Source: Hemileia vastatrix
Taxonomy: Eukaryota > Basidiomycota > Pucciniomycetes > Pucciniales > Zaghouaniaceae
Length of the DNA: 64,000 nt
Direction: 5' to 3'
Assembly (NCBI GenBank): GCA_030280995.1
Contig: JASXTE010000015.1
Location: forward strand, 22,216,501 to 22,280,500
The notes beneath the pieces are model-generated. The model was not told where the DNA came from, did no database searches, and saw nothing but the letters and a program-made list of their open reading frames with translations. The position numbers were made by a program, and so were the translations under genes. The first letter of the stretch is position 1. Every line of letters starts with the position of its first letter. This document shows, piece after piece, positions 33,678-44,220 of the stretch.

Positions 33678-34805
33678 GTTAGTCCAACAACGACACCACT
33701 GACCCTGCTAAACATTGCCAAACAGCCATCAAAAGAGCTCGCCTACAATCTTATAGTGGAGTTACCCAAGTCACAAGGAAAGAATGCTATCCTCACAGTA
33801 GTTGACTGCTGCACCAAGATGGCGCACTTTGTCCCCACCACCACCAAGGTTACATCAGAGGGTATTGCAGATTTAATGGTGGCGCATGTGTGGAAATTGC
33901 ATGGATTGCCTGATAGTATAGTATCAGATAGGGGAAGTACCTTTAACTCTAAGTTGTTGAAAGCAATGTATGAACAACTGAATATTAAGCCCATCTTATC
34001 AACAGCATGGCACCCAAAAACTGATGGGCAGTCTGAGATAGTAAACAAGGCAATCGAACAATACCTGCGCCACTTCATTAACTATCAGCAGGATGATTGG
34101 GTACAGCTATTACCACTTGCAGAATTCTTGTAAAACAATAGGACACATGCTGCAACAGGCATGTCACCATTCAATGCCAATTATGGGTACCACCCAACAT
34201 TCTCAATTGGTACCCCATCCACATTACAAGTCCCGGAAGCTGAAGAGTGGATCAAGAAGATACTGAGTATACGTCAAGAACTAGAGGCAGCGCTTAGGTT
34301 ATCTCAGCAAGCAATGAAGCGTCATCATGATCATGGAAAGACCCAACACCGCACGCTACAGGTAGGTGACAAGGTTTGGCTCAGCTCACGTTTTCTTTCC
34401 ACATTACGTCCCAGCACTAAACTAGATCACAAGAAATTGGGTCCATTCAAAGTCAAGCGCAAAGTATCTGACTTGGCTTATGAACTGGAGCTACCAATCT
34501 CAATGAGGCAAGTACACCCAGTTTTCAATATTTCATTACTTACAGAGAACAGAGAAGATACAATCCCAGGGTGCCCAGAAGAACAACCAGCGCCAATCCA
34601 GGTGGGAAATGAGGAAGAGTTTGAGGTGGAAAAGGTTGTTGCAAAGAGGGTGTATAGGGGAAAGGTTCAGTATTTAGTGCATTGGAAGGGTTATGGGGTT
34701 GGAGATAGGTCTTGGGAGCCGGTGGAAAATTTGATGAACGCTAAGGGAAAGTTGAAGGAGTTTGAGAAGGAGCGCAGGGGGCAGGAGGAGTAAAAGAGGG
34801 GGTAA

Positions 34806-35078
34806 TGTTAGGATTTGGTTTGAGAGGTGGAGAGGAGGAGCGCTATGGGCGCTATGCATCGTAAAGAGGCGGAAGAGTGGATATTGCATAAGGGGGTTAT
34901 ATGGGGGCAAGCGCTGTGGAGCGCTCCTCATCGGACAACTTATTTAGTAATCCAATTACTCTCTTGTCTCACTGCTTAGTTAGCATAGTCAGTCCCGTCT
35001 ACCCCTCACTGTTGGTAACCCCAACATAGTCAGTCTAGTTAGTCTCACTGTTGTAACTCAACATAGTCAGTCCCGTTT
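34806..35078 (+). repeat. Gypsy-1 3' LTR, left part
   Basis: First 273 bp of the 3' LTR, ending CAGTCCCGTTT where Gypsy-3 begins. Positions 34879-35078 recur as 43549-43748 on the other side of Gypsy-3 with a single difference seen (CATCGGAC against CATCAGAC). Confidence 0.9.
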
Positions 35079-35855
35079 TGTCACGCCCCACGTGACACTC
35101 GAGGCGAAATTAACTCAATAAATCAATAATATCGAGTCCTAAATCTATACTTGAAGCGCAGAAAGCAATTCTCCATAGCAACTGCGATTTTCCTTTGTGT
35201 ACTTACTATTTAACTGCGCTAGCCTAAACTCTAAATCTAAATTAGTCAATCTCCCAATAGGGTACCTTAGTCCTTTTCAATAAGCGACGTGCAGCACTAG
35301 GATCAACGAAATAGTATAGCAGTAGTTTTTTTTCATTAAAGTTTTGTTAGTTAATTAAAAAGGGGTAAATTGAGCATGGACGGATATTTAGTGGAGAGGG
35401 TCTAAGTGTATGTTAGTGATGGTCAATGGAATGGGAATGCTGCGATGGAAGGGGGGTCAATGCGAGGAGGAACAAAGGATATAAAAGGAGTTGGGTATTT
35501 GGTTTGATATTCCTTAGAATTAAATTATAATATTGTATTTACATTAATAGTGGTAAATCCTTAAAAAGTTAAATAATTGTTATTGTATTTTTCTTTTACT
35601 TTCTCAATATTCATTTCTAAATCCTAAATCTTTGATTATTGAGTTTCCAACCCTTCGTGAGATTTTAAGAATTATTATTACCTTGGAACTAGTTTATAAT
35701 TCTTCTCGATCGAACCTCGAACCTATAGCTATTACTTCGAGTGACCTTCGAATCATTTCCTCGAGTCATTCCTCTGTGCTTCGAAGAAGTTTCTAAAATC
35801 CCTCATCTCACTTACAGGAACATCCTCGACCTTGTGCGTAGGTCTTCCGGTGACA
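35079..35855 (+). repeat. Gypsy-3 5' LTR
   Basis: 777 bp, begins TGTCACGCCCCACGTGACACTCGAGG and ends TTCCGGTGACA. It is rich in TCGA/TTCGAA motifs near the 3' side. A GGATATAAAAGGAG block at about 35478 is a candidate promoter. Confidence 0.88.
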
Positions 35856-35926
35856 GTATAATTTAATTCTCCGTAGTTCTCATTCTTTGCACTACTACGT
35901 CCTTTTAGGTGTTTCTAAAATTTTAA

Positions 35927-37114
35927 ATGGCACCTGTTCAACGCACTCCTCCTACGGGCGCTACTACTAGAGCTCGCGCTAGAGGCAGGCCAACAGCCAC
36001 AAGGTCTGTTTCTCGCACTCACTCTTTGGAACCACTCGACCTTAGGGAACGGCAACATTCAGTTCAATCTGTAGAAGACATTCCACAAGATTTTGAGGAT
36101 TCTAGTGATGAAGAAGAAGGAGAGGATACAATGCATGAGGCACCATCCGCCCCTGCCAATCACCCTTCTGGCCAATCCTCAGAACCGGGACCATCTAACT
36201 CTCTGGAAGATTTCATGAGACTTTTTATGAAAACCCTTTCTAATCCAACGTCTTCAGAGGGATCTAAGTTCAAAACTCCTTCTATGAAATCTCCTGACAA
36301 ATTCGACGGAGATCACCCCGACAGATTGCGACCCTTCTTGCAAACCTGCAAGCTACTGTTCCATAATGACCCTCGAACCTTTAACAGCGACCGATCAAAG
36401 GTTGTTTACGCTTCTTCATTCCTAGCCGGAAAAGCAGCAAGATGGTTCGAACCTTATCTACTCATGCTTTCTTCGACAGAAACCCACTTACTTATCAATA
36501 ATTGGGAAAAATTTGAGGACCAACTTTTTACGTTGTTTGGGGACCCTAATGAAACGGACAACGCAGAAATTGAACTTGATTTTCTTCGCATGAGTGATAA
36601 TGGTAAAGCTTCTGAATATATCTCGAACTTCAGAGCACTTCAAACTCGAGTAGGTTGGAATGATGCTGTCCTTAAGTATCATTTCAAGAAAGGACTTCCT
36701 TCGAGGATTCTAGATCAATTAAATCTTCACGGTCAGAAGATAACTACTTTAACGGACTTAATGGATCGAACCCTCGAACTTGATGGCGTTTATCAAGGAC
36801 GACTTCAACATTGTCGATATGCCAACAAATCTCAAGGCCTAAACTTTAAATCGGGACCTTCTTCACACCCACGACCAAATCAATCCTCCTTGACTCAATC
36901 CAAACCCAATAAGGGAAAGGATAAATCTCGACCAAAAGGCTCGACCCCAGGCGATATCAGCAAAGTACTGGATCCTAAAGGGGAACTTAAAGAAGCTGAG
37001 AGAAAGAGACGAGCAGATAATGGGTTATGTATGTATTGTGGGGGTAAGCACAAGTTTGAAGACTGTGTAAAGTTGAAGGAAAGAGAAGGTACTAGTTCAA
37101 AGTCAAAAAACTAG
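35927..37114 (+). CDS. Gypsy-3 Gag
   Basis: An intact 395-residue frame from ATG 35927. The N-terminus is basic and Thr/Arg-rich (TTRARARGRPTATRSVSRTH), followed by an acidic stretch (DFEDSSDEEEGEDT). The gypsy Gag domain follows (about residues 125-290): FKTPSMKSPDKFDGDHPDRL, FLAGKAARWFEPYL, LFGDPNETDNAEIELDFLRM, HFKKGLPSRILDQL. A single zinc knuckle CMYCGGKHKFEDC lies near residue 370. It would form virus-like particles and bind the element RNA in the cytoplasm. It ends TCA AAA AAC TAG, a -1 slippery heptamer directly before the stop. Unlike pol it has no premature stops although it uses several CGA codons. Confidence 0.9.
   Translation: MAPVQRTPPTGATTRARARGRPTATRSVSRTHSLEPLDLRERQHSVQSVEDIPQDFEDSSDEEEGEDTMHEAPSAPANHPSGQSSEPGPSNSLEDFMRLFMKTLSNPTSSEGSKFKTPSMKSPDKFDGDHPDRLRPFLQTCKLLFHNDPRTFNSDRSKVVYASSFLAGKAARWFEPYLLMLSSTETHLLINNWEKFEDQLFTLFGDPNETDNAEIELDFLRMSDNGKASEYISNFRALQTRVGWNDAVLKYHFKKGLPSRILDQLNLHGQKITTLTDLMDRTLELDGVYQGRLQHCRYANKSQGLNFKSGPSSHPRPNQSSLTQSKPNKGKDKSRPKGSTPGDISKVLDPKGELKEAERKRRADNGLCMYCGGKHKFEDCVKLKEREGTSSKSKN
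37105..37111 (+). other. Predicted -1 ribosomal frameshift site, gag-pol junction of Gypsy-3
   Basis: A AAA AAC in the correct phase (tc A AAA AAC TAG), one codon before the gag stop at 37112-37114. Pol is in the -1 phase and is open from this heptamer onward, through LVDSLLVCKKNYLI into the protease. I did not find a strong downstream stem or pseudoknot. Confidence 0.65.
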
Positions 37115-40100
37115 TAGATAGTTTACTTGTGTGCAAAAAAAACTATCTTATCTCTCCCAGTGCACAGAACCTCCATGTCTTAAGGACTGGAGTTGCCTTA
37201 AACCGCTTGAGATTCATTCTTTTTAAGGAGGATATCCCCTTCAGTTGTCTTATAGACTCTGGAGCTTCAATTTCTTTTGTTAGTTTATCTTTTGCCGAGA
37301 AGCTTCAACTAACATTTACAGATATCGATCGAACTCCCATCTATTTGGTCGAATCAGAGGAACCCAAATATTGGGTAAGTAAGAAAGTTTTATAGGTTTT
37401 CAACTTTCCAAATTTTCCCCCCTTCGAGTGGGAATTATCAGTCTTGGACGCCCCAAGGATGGACGATACCATTCTTGGCCATGACTTTTTAACGCATTGG
37501 AATCCCGAAATTGATTGGACTAGGGGATTGATCACCCCACGCTCTAAGTATATTTCTGATTCTTCAATGCAGGTCAATAGGGAGTTAAACAACCCGCCTG
37601 ACAACGTCCTGCTAGAGGACAAGTCTCTGCCAGATGACTTGCAAGCATCTGTACCTTCTTTAAATGAGCAATTGGCTAACCCTTCTAGCTCGATGACTTC
37701 ACTCGAAGAGGATTTAAATTGCCTCAAAGTAATCGAATTCTTCTCTCTCAATACAGGTATCCCCTCGACAGATTCTCTCAAAGATGAAGAGGACGACCAA
37801 ATAAACGTTGAAGCCATCAAATCAACTCTACCAGAAATCTACCACAATTTCCTCTATGTTTTCTCAATCCGCAAGGCCAATAAGTTACCACCTCATCGAC
37901 CCTACGACCATCAAATAGAGTTAATAGGCCCAGTACCTCCGGCAGGTCCTGTCTATTCTTTATCGAAGGACGAATCTCAAGTTCTTCGAGACTACATTGC
38001 AGAGAATGTAGCCAAAGGTTTCATCAGAGCCAGTAAATCTCCAACCGGCTCCCCTGTCCTCTTTGTAAAAAAGAAAGACGGTAGTCTTAGGTTGTGTGTT
38101 GACTATAGAAAGCTCAACACAGTCACTAAGAAGAATGCATATCCTGTTCCTCATATGTCATTACCTCTTACCCTTTTCAATGGTGCTAATTTCTTTTCTA
38201 AAATTGATCTTAGAGGCGCTTACAATCTTATTCGCATTGCGGAAGGTCATGAACCACTGACTGCAATGCGCACTAGATTTGGTAGTTTTGAATATTTAGT
38301 TATGCCTTTTGGATTATGTAACGCACCTTCAACTTTTCAAACTTTTGTTAATGATATCTTTCAAGATGTTGTTGAACAATTTGTAGTCGTCTATTTAGAT
38401 GATATTTTAATATTCTCGAAAACACTGGATGAACATATTCATCATGTTCGACAGGTCCTAAATCGTCTTTGAGATCATGGTCTCTACTCCAAGCATAATA
38501 AATGCGAATTCCACCTCAAATCAATTGATTTTTTGGGTTTTACGTTGTCCACTGACGGTTTAGTTATGGATGACAAAAAAGTCCAGAAAATCCTGGAATG
38601 GCCTGAGCCAAAAAACATCAAATCACTCCAAGGATTTTTGGGTTTTGTAAACTTCTATAGAAGATTTATTAAAGATTACTCTAAAACTATTTCCAATCTT
38701 ACTTCTCTTCTTAGAAAAGATGTTCCTTTTGTTTTTACTTCTACAGCACGAAAGGAATTCGAAGCACTAAAAACGGTGTTCACCACAGCCCCAATTCTTC
38801 GACATTTTGATCCTTCTGCCTCGACAATAGTTGAGACAGATGTGAGCAATTATGCTATTGCAGGGGTTATCTCCCAATTAAATCCTGAAACAAATTTGTT
38901 TCATCCTGTTGCTTTTGAGTCACGCAAACTCATAGCCGCAGAATTAAATTATGAAATTCATGACAAAGAGCTTTTAGCTATTATCCATTGTCTTAAAAAA
39001 TGGCGTTCTTTTCTTCTCAGCCTAGATAGTCCTTTTCAAATTTTAACAGATCATAATGCTTTGAAATACTTCATGTCTTCTAAAGTGTTAACCAGGCGTC
39101 AAGCCAGGTGGGCTGAATTTTTGTCTGAATTTTCATTCTCTATTTCCTATCGCGCAGGAAAAAACTGCATTGTCCCAGATATCTTGTCACGTCGGGACGA
39201 CGTTTACCCACAGCGGGGGGACGCATTTGCTGACAAGAACCCAGCAAATGTGCAATCAATCTTCAACGAATCAATGTTAACGACTCATCAACTTAATTTG
39301 ATGACAATTCAATCTTTTTGAAATCCACTATCCAACATCCTCGAAGCTCAGTCGGAGGACGATTATTGTTTAGGGTTAAAAGACAAAATACTCTCGAAGC
39401 AAGGGGCCAAAAGATTTAGTATTGAATCAGGTCTATTAGTCTTCGAAGGTAGAGTAGTCATACCCAACAACAATGAGATAAAATTATGAATTTTCAACAG
39501 TCGACATGATTCTCCATTAGCTGGTCATTTTGGGGTTGATAAAACCTACCAGTTAATAGCGAGGGATTTCTTCTGGACAGGTATGACCAGGGAAATCAAG
39601 GCCTATATAAAAGCTTGTTACAAATGTAATAGGAATAAGGCTCCCCGTCACCAGAAGCATGGGTTGCTTCAACCACTTCCTATTCCCTCTAAACCTTGGG
39701 AATCTTTATTGATGGATTTCATTTCTCAACTTCCTATTTCTAATGATTTTGGTGCTATATTAGTAATAGTAGATAGATTTTCAAAAATGTCTATTTTTAT
39801 TAAAACCACTACTACTGCTACAGCAGAAGATTTGTCAAAATTGTTTCTAGAATATGTATTTTCTAAACACGGCTTACCAAATGATATTATTTCAGATATA
39901 GGCTCATTGTTTGTATCCACATTCTGGACCCAAATTTGTCGACAACTCAATATCACGAGGAATCTCTCCACGGCCTATCACCCTGAAACCGATGGTCAAA
40001 CAGAAAGAGTTAACCAAATCCTTGAACAATATCTTTGAATGTATGTCAGTTACCAACAAGACAATTGGACCACATGGTTACCATTGGCCGAATTTGCTTA

Positions 40101-40761
40101 TAATAACTCAACTCATTCTTCGACACGACAATCTCCCTTCGAAACCATTTATGGATGACATCCTCGATTCAACTCAATACATGTAGGAACTAATCATCCT
40201 GCGGAACATTATCTTCGAACTATATCACGACTCCAAGAAGAACTTAAAACAAATTTGGAATCAGCGATTCGAAGATACAAGGAACAGGCCGACAAACATC
40301 GACAATCTGCTCCTTCCTTTAAACCAGGCGACAAAGTATGGCTTGACGCACGAAACATTCGAACAACAAGACCATCAAAGAAACTGGCTGAAAAGCGCTT
40401 GGGACCATTCGAAATCGACTCTGAAGTCTCTAAAACTGCATTTTGACTCAAGTTACCTCCTAAATGGCAGGCGATTCACCCTGTTTTCCATGTATCTCTC
40501 CTGGAACTGGCTCGGGAAATATACCCGGGCAAGAACCAACCCCCTCCGGAACCGGTCGAAGTAGAAGATCATCTAGAGTGGGAAGTAAGTCGTATCCTTG
40601 ATTCAAGAATACGCAAGGGGAAACTTCAATACCTCGTGGAATGGGAAGGCTTCCTCAATGACTCAGACAAAACATCCTGGGAACCAGCCATCAATGTTTC
40701 TAACGCTCCTGAACTCCTAAAATCTTTTCATTTGAAATATCCTTTAAAACCAAAACCTTAA
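37115..40761 (+). pseudogene. Gypsy-3 Pol, seven in-frame stops
   Basis: The -1 frame runs without a frameshift to the stop at 40759-40761. Order: protease (CLIDSGASISFVS), RT (YLDD near 38400), RNase H (ETDVSNYAIAGVIS; TDHNALKYF), integrase zinc finger (SRHDSPLAGHFGVDKT; CYKCNRNK), integrase core (LLMDFISQLP, ISDIGSLF, TDGQTERVN, with D, D and E kept) and a chromodomain (LQYLVEWEGFLNDSDKTSWEP). Stops are TAG at 37393 and TGA at 38470, 39319, 39487, 40036, 40156 and 40444. Most of the TGAs sit where Arg is expected (for example RL*DHGLYS, IKL*IFNSRHD, TAF*LKLPP), so CGA to TGA change explains them. The protein cannot be made in full. Confidence 0.9.
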
Positions 40762-41704
40762 AATTTCTTTATTTAAAATTTTCTTTTCTTTTTCTTTCTT
40801 CTTTAAAATCTAAAACACCTCTTAAATTTCTTAGCCTTGCTTTCTTTTTTCTCTCTTCTTTTTTCTTTCTTCTCCTTCTATAAAATTTCCTCCAAAACCA
40901 ACTAAAAATAAAATCAAAATTAAAAATAAAATAAAATAAAATAAAATAAAATAAAGTAAAAATAAAAATAAAATAACTAGAATAAATATAAATAATAAAA
41001 TAAAATAAAATAAAATAAATAGAATAAACATAAATAATAAAATAAAATAAAAAACTCATAAATCTCTCTAAATATTTTCTTTCTTTTCTTTTTCAATTCT
41101 TTAAATACATTCTTTTCTTAAAATTAAAATTCTCTTTAAAAATTTCTCTTCCAAAAAATTTATTCTCTCTTTAAAAAACTTTCTTTCCTTCGAATCATCA
41201 AATCTTGTACGACACGACCATTTCCTCGAACTTAACTTCAACCTCTAAATCTCCCTATAATAATTCTTTGAAACAAATAATTCTTCTTTTCAAATTCTGT
41301 TTTTTTTTCTTTTCTTTCTTCTTCCTCTCTTTTCAACTAAAATTTCTTAAAAAAAAAAAAAAAAAAAAATTTTTAAAATCCTCAATTTAACAAACTCATC
41401 TCAATCACAAAACCATTTCTTTTTTCTCTCTCTTTTCTTACATAAAAATTTCCCTTTTAAAAACACTAAAACTTCCTTCAATTAAAACAACCTTTTTCTT
41501 TCTTTAAAATTCTTCTTTCAAATTCTAAAATTTTTTATTTAAAACTTCTTTTTTCTTTTTTTCTCTTCTTTTTCTCTCTCTCTCAAATCTTATAAAATTA
41601 ATAACATTCACCTACAATAAAAAATAATAATAATAAAATAAAATAAAAATAAAATAAAACTAAAATACAATTTTTTTTTTACTTCTTTACATCTCCTTTT
41701 CATT
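40762..41704. other. Low-complexity region 3' of Gypsy-3 pol
   Basis: Pyrimidine-rich (TTCTTT and TTTCTC runs) with an (AAAAT)n block at about 40910-41050 and an A-run at 41349-41369. No coding sequence is supportable. It would be the shared 3' region of the sense pol transcript and the antisense accessory gene. Confidence 0.7.
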
Positions 41705-42658
41705 TCAAATCTTTTCTTTTAACTTCTCTCGAACCAATCTTTTCATTTTCTCCAAAACTACCCTTATCTCCTTCCTGCATTTCTCAAATACCTCCTCCTC
41801 TCCTACCGGAACCACCTCTCCCATCTCCAAGAGCTCCTCTGCCACGTCGAAGGAAGCAGCTTCGATAATAGTGTCAACCTCCCCACATAGTTCTTCCGCA
41901 AACCTTACTCGTCGACCTTGATGAGGTTTCTTCGACCACACCTGGTCCAGGGTGTCTTTGGGCTCTTCAACTACCTCTGTGGCCGAAGGGTGTGCCTCAG
42001 TTGGTATAACCGGCACAGGCTCCGCAATCGGCTCTTCAAGGTTATTTGATGTCTAAAACAAAAAACTCATCAGTAACTTCATCCTTAAAATAAACAAATA
42101 AAAACTTACCTCGAAGATGGGGTCAGGCTCTAGAAATAACCTTGGTGTCACTTCGACCTCTACCTCTCTCTCTTCCTCATCGTCCTCGATGACCACCCGT
42201 CGTTTCTTGGGTGCCCGCCCTGGAACAGGGACTTCATCTTCATCCTCCTCCACCAACTCGTCGACTTCTTCCTCGACACCTCGCTTCGAACTCGTGGCCT
42301 GGGTTACCCAGGTTGAGATCTCGTTGTTTAACTCCTTATCATTTTCCCCCACCGATTGTTCATCTTCGATCGAGACATCCCAAATGTCTTCGACCACCTC
42401 CTTGGTTTTCGGAACTACCCAAAACTTAGTTTTGGTAAATTGTTTTTTGATTTCCGCGTTCTTCGTCAACGTATCGCACGCCACTCGCCGCCAACGGCAA
42501 ATCTCGCATTTCTGGCGAGGGCCTCGAGTCGCCGTACTTTCGACACAGAAATATTCCATGCTTTCACAAGCCGTGCAAGTCTGTGAAAACTGTCGTGTGA
42601 TTATTCCCCCATCCGCTTTAGGGTGTGGAGGCGTAGGTGTGGGAGTGGGGCAGTTCAT
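41705..42658 (-). CDS. Antisense Zn2Cys6-cluster protein of Gypsy-3, two exons
   Basis: Transcribed against gag-pol, between pol and the 3' LTR. Exon 1 is 42110-42658 (183 codons from ATG). A 57-bp intron (42053-42109; GTAAGT donor, TTTTAG acceptor) leads to exon 2, 41705-42052. The sum is 298 residues with no lesion. Residues 28-61 give C-x2-C-x6-C-x12-C-x2-C-x6-C (C28, C31, C38, C51, C54, C61), the exact spacing of the fungal Zn2Cys6 binuclear cluster, ending with the basic CEICRWRRVACD. A basic GRAPKKRRVV segment suggests a nuclear localisation signal. Acidic runs (EEEVDELVEEDEDEVP) and a C-terminal charged helix (EEVFEKCRKEIRVVLEKMKR) could be activation or dimerisation regions. A DNA-binding regulator of the element or host is inferred from the motif; no function is shown. 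A TATA box lies about 95 bp upstream. Confidence 0.75.
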
Positions 42659-42750
42659 TATAAGAATAAGTAATTAAGAGGTGAGGGAAAAAAGTATTAG
42701 AAAAGGGAAACTAGTGTGGGAAGATGGCTCAAGCTCAATGGAGTTTGCAA

Positions 42751-42758
42751 TTTTTATA
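42751..42758 (-). promoter_or_regulatory. TATA box of the antisense gene
   Basis: TATAAAAA on the minus strand, about 95 bp before the ATG at 42658 and just inside the LTR boundary (42769). It lies outside the LTR, so only the complete element, not a solo LTR, would carry it. Confidence 0.55.
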
Positions 42759-42768
42759 CCCGGGCATC

Positions 42769-43548
42769 TGTCAGGCGCCACGTGACACTCGAGGCGAAAT
42801 CAACTCATTAAATCAATAATATCAAGTCCTAAATCTATACTCGAAGGGCAGAAAGCAATTCTCCATAGCAACTGCGATTTTCCTTTGTGTACTTACTATT
42901 TAACTGCGCTAGCCTAAACTCTAAATCTAAATTAGTCAATCTCCCAATAGGGTACCTTAGTCCTTTTCAATAAGCGATGCACAGCGCTAGGTTCAACGAA
43001 ATAGTACAGTAGTAGTTTTTTCATTAAATTTTTGTTAATTAATTAAAAAGGGGTAAATTGAGCATGGACGGATATTTAGTAAAGAGGGTCTAAATGTATG
43101 TTAGTAATGGTCAATGGAATGGGAATGGTGCAATGGAAGAAAGGTCAATGCGAGGAGGAACAAAGGATATAAAAGGAGTTGGGTATTTGGTTCGATATTC
43201 CTTAGAATTAAATTATAAAAATCGTATTTACATTAATAGTGGTAAATCCTTAAAAGCTAAAATCATTGTTATTGTATCTTTCTTTTATATTTTCTCAATA
43301 TTCATTTTTAAATCCTAAATCTTTGATTATTGAGTTTTCCAACCCTTCGTGAGATTTTAAGAATTACTATTACCTTTGAAACTAGTTTATAATTCTTCTC
43401 AAACGAACCTCCAACCTATAGCTATTACTTCGAGTGACATTTGAATCATTTCCTCGAATCATTCCTCTGTGCTTCGAAGAAGTTTCTAAAATCCCTCATC
43501 TCACTTTCAGGAACATCCTCGACCTTGTGTGTAGGTCGTCCGGTGACA
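42769..43548 (+). repeat. Gypsy-3 3' LTR
   Basis: 780 bp, TGTCAGGCGCCACGTGACAC... to CGTCCGGTGACA. It aligns along its length with the 5' LTR but with dozens of differences, many of them C/T or G/A. Confidence 0.88.
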
Positions 43549-43796
43549 GGATATTGCATAAGGGGGTTATATGGGGGCAAGCGCTGTGGAGCGCTCCTCA
43601 TCAGACAACTTATTTAGTAATCCAATTACTCTCTTGTCTCACTGCTTAGTTAGCATAGTCAGTCCCGTCTACCCCTCACTGTTGGTAACCCCAACATAGT
43701 CAGTCTAGTTAGTCTCACTGTTGTAACTCAACATAGTCAGTCCCGTTTAAGGCTAGCATCAGTGCTAGTGGTAGTCCGCCTTCTTAGGTCTTAACA
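43549..43796 (+). repeat. Gypsy-1 3' LTR, right part with 200-bp duplication
   Basis: 43549-43748 repeats 34879-35078; 43749-43796 is the remaining LTR end (AAGGCTAGCATC...CTTAACA). The GTGAC target duplication of Gypsy-1 follows at once. Confidence 0.9.
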
Positions 43797-43801
43797 GTGA
43801 C

Positions 43802-44220
43802 TTACCTGGAGAGATGAGATGACAAAATGAATGAAACCAAATTGTTTGAGGGATGTTGGAGGAGAATAGGAAAAGGATATGAGGGATGAATGAAAAAAAA
43901 AATCACTGACAAAATATGTGATTTCAGAAAATATGCAATTTCATGTTGAGCTAGTGAAAGAAAACCAATGAGCCATCCAAAAAAAAGATTCTCACTGTAA
44001 ATTCCAAAAAAAAAATGAATATGCAACAAACCAAAATACCAACCCAAGTGAATGAAGTACACAAAGAGGACATTTGGAGAGTACAAAATGGTATGGGAAA
44101 GAAAGGGATGATGTGGCCAACATATGGTTTTGAAAAAAAAATCACGAAAAAAGTGCTGATTTGAGGTCAGAACTGACACCCATTTTTGAAATAAGTGACT
44201 TTTTTGCAAAATTTAAGTGC
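43802..44220 (-). other. Conserved region of transposon B with an intron-donor motif
   Basis: It matches 56231-56500 of element C: CTTACCTG at the left (CAGGTAAG on the minus strand), then GTGATTTCATGTTGAGCTGGTGAAAGAAAACCAATGAGCCATCC, then ATGAATATGCAACAAACCAAAATACC. The minus-strand frame is not conserved between copies, so this is more likely an untranslated exon or regulatory DNA than a gene. Confidence 0.5.

Larger units (their letters stand above)
21699..34793 (+). pseudogene. Gypsy-1 Pol, six stops and split by Gypsy-2
   Basis: One reading frame runs from 21699 to 24493 and resumes at 33683, in phase, once Gypsy-2 and one GTTAG copy are discounted. Order: protease (LLDCGATDCFIS), a Pro/Lys/Gln-rich linker, RT (YLDD near 23250), RNase H (TDHKN), integrase zinc finger (ending CDSCQRNK, then Gypsy-2), integrase core (SDRGSTF and TDGQSE) and a C-terminal chromodomain (VQYLVHWKGYGVGDRSWEP). 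Stops lie at 22107, 22149, 22437, 22881, 23949 and 34131. In the integrase core the first catalytic Asp, expected in the MDFI-like motif, reads YNLIVELP, so it appears to be Asn. Chromodomains of this kind steer integration to heterochromatin. The element cannot be autonomous. Confidence 0.88.
35079..43548 (+). mobile_element. Gypsy-3: chromovirus with an antisense accessory gene
   Basis: LTRs lie at 35079-35855 (777 bp) and 42769-43548 (780 bp), with TGTCA...GTGACA ends. They differ at dozens of positions (roughly 5 percent by eye). Gag (35927-37114) is open; pol is read in the -1 frame and carries seven stops. Between pol and the 3' LTR is about 2 kb with a low-complexity pyrimidine region and a spliced minus-strand gene (41705-42658). 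The flanks CGTTT and GGATA do not form a 5-bp duplication; instead a 200-bp stretch of the Gypsy-1 LTR is duplicated on both sides. Confidence 0.9.
20335..43796 (+). mobile_element. Gypsy-1: Ty3/gypsy chromovirus-type retrotransposon, host of two further elements
   Basis: The LTR begins TGTTAGG and ends CTTAACA. The 5' LTR is 20335-20655 (321 bp). The 3' LTR is split into 34806-35078 and 43749-43796 (273 + 48 = 321 bp), with an extra 200-bp copy at 43549-43748. A perfect 5-bp duplication GTGAC flanks the whole (20330-20334, 43797-43801), so it inserted into transposon B. Gag, protease, RT, RNase H, integrase and a chromodomain follow in order on the plus strand, all broken by stops. A purine tract (AAAAGAGGGGGTAA) precedes the 3' LTR. 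Gypsy-2 lies in the integrase and Gypsy-3 in the 3' LTR. Confidence 0.9.

Noticed and set aside
37393..40446. Reassignment of TGA as a sense codon
   Set aside because: The two host genes read normally without in-frame TGA, and a sister copy has CGA at the matching site in the TET-like gene; mutation explains the stops.
42117..42677. 186-residue Ser-rich frame on the plus strand
   Set aside because: Shadow of the antisense Zn2Cys6 gene; Ser runs mirror its Glu/Asp codons, and it spans that gene's intron donor.
43802..44209. 135-residue frame in transposon B similar to one at 56229-56648
   Set aside because: Nucleotide similarity is high but the frames shift between copies, so protein coding is unlikely.
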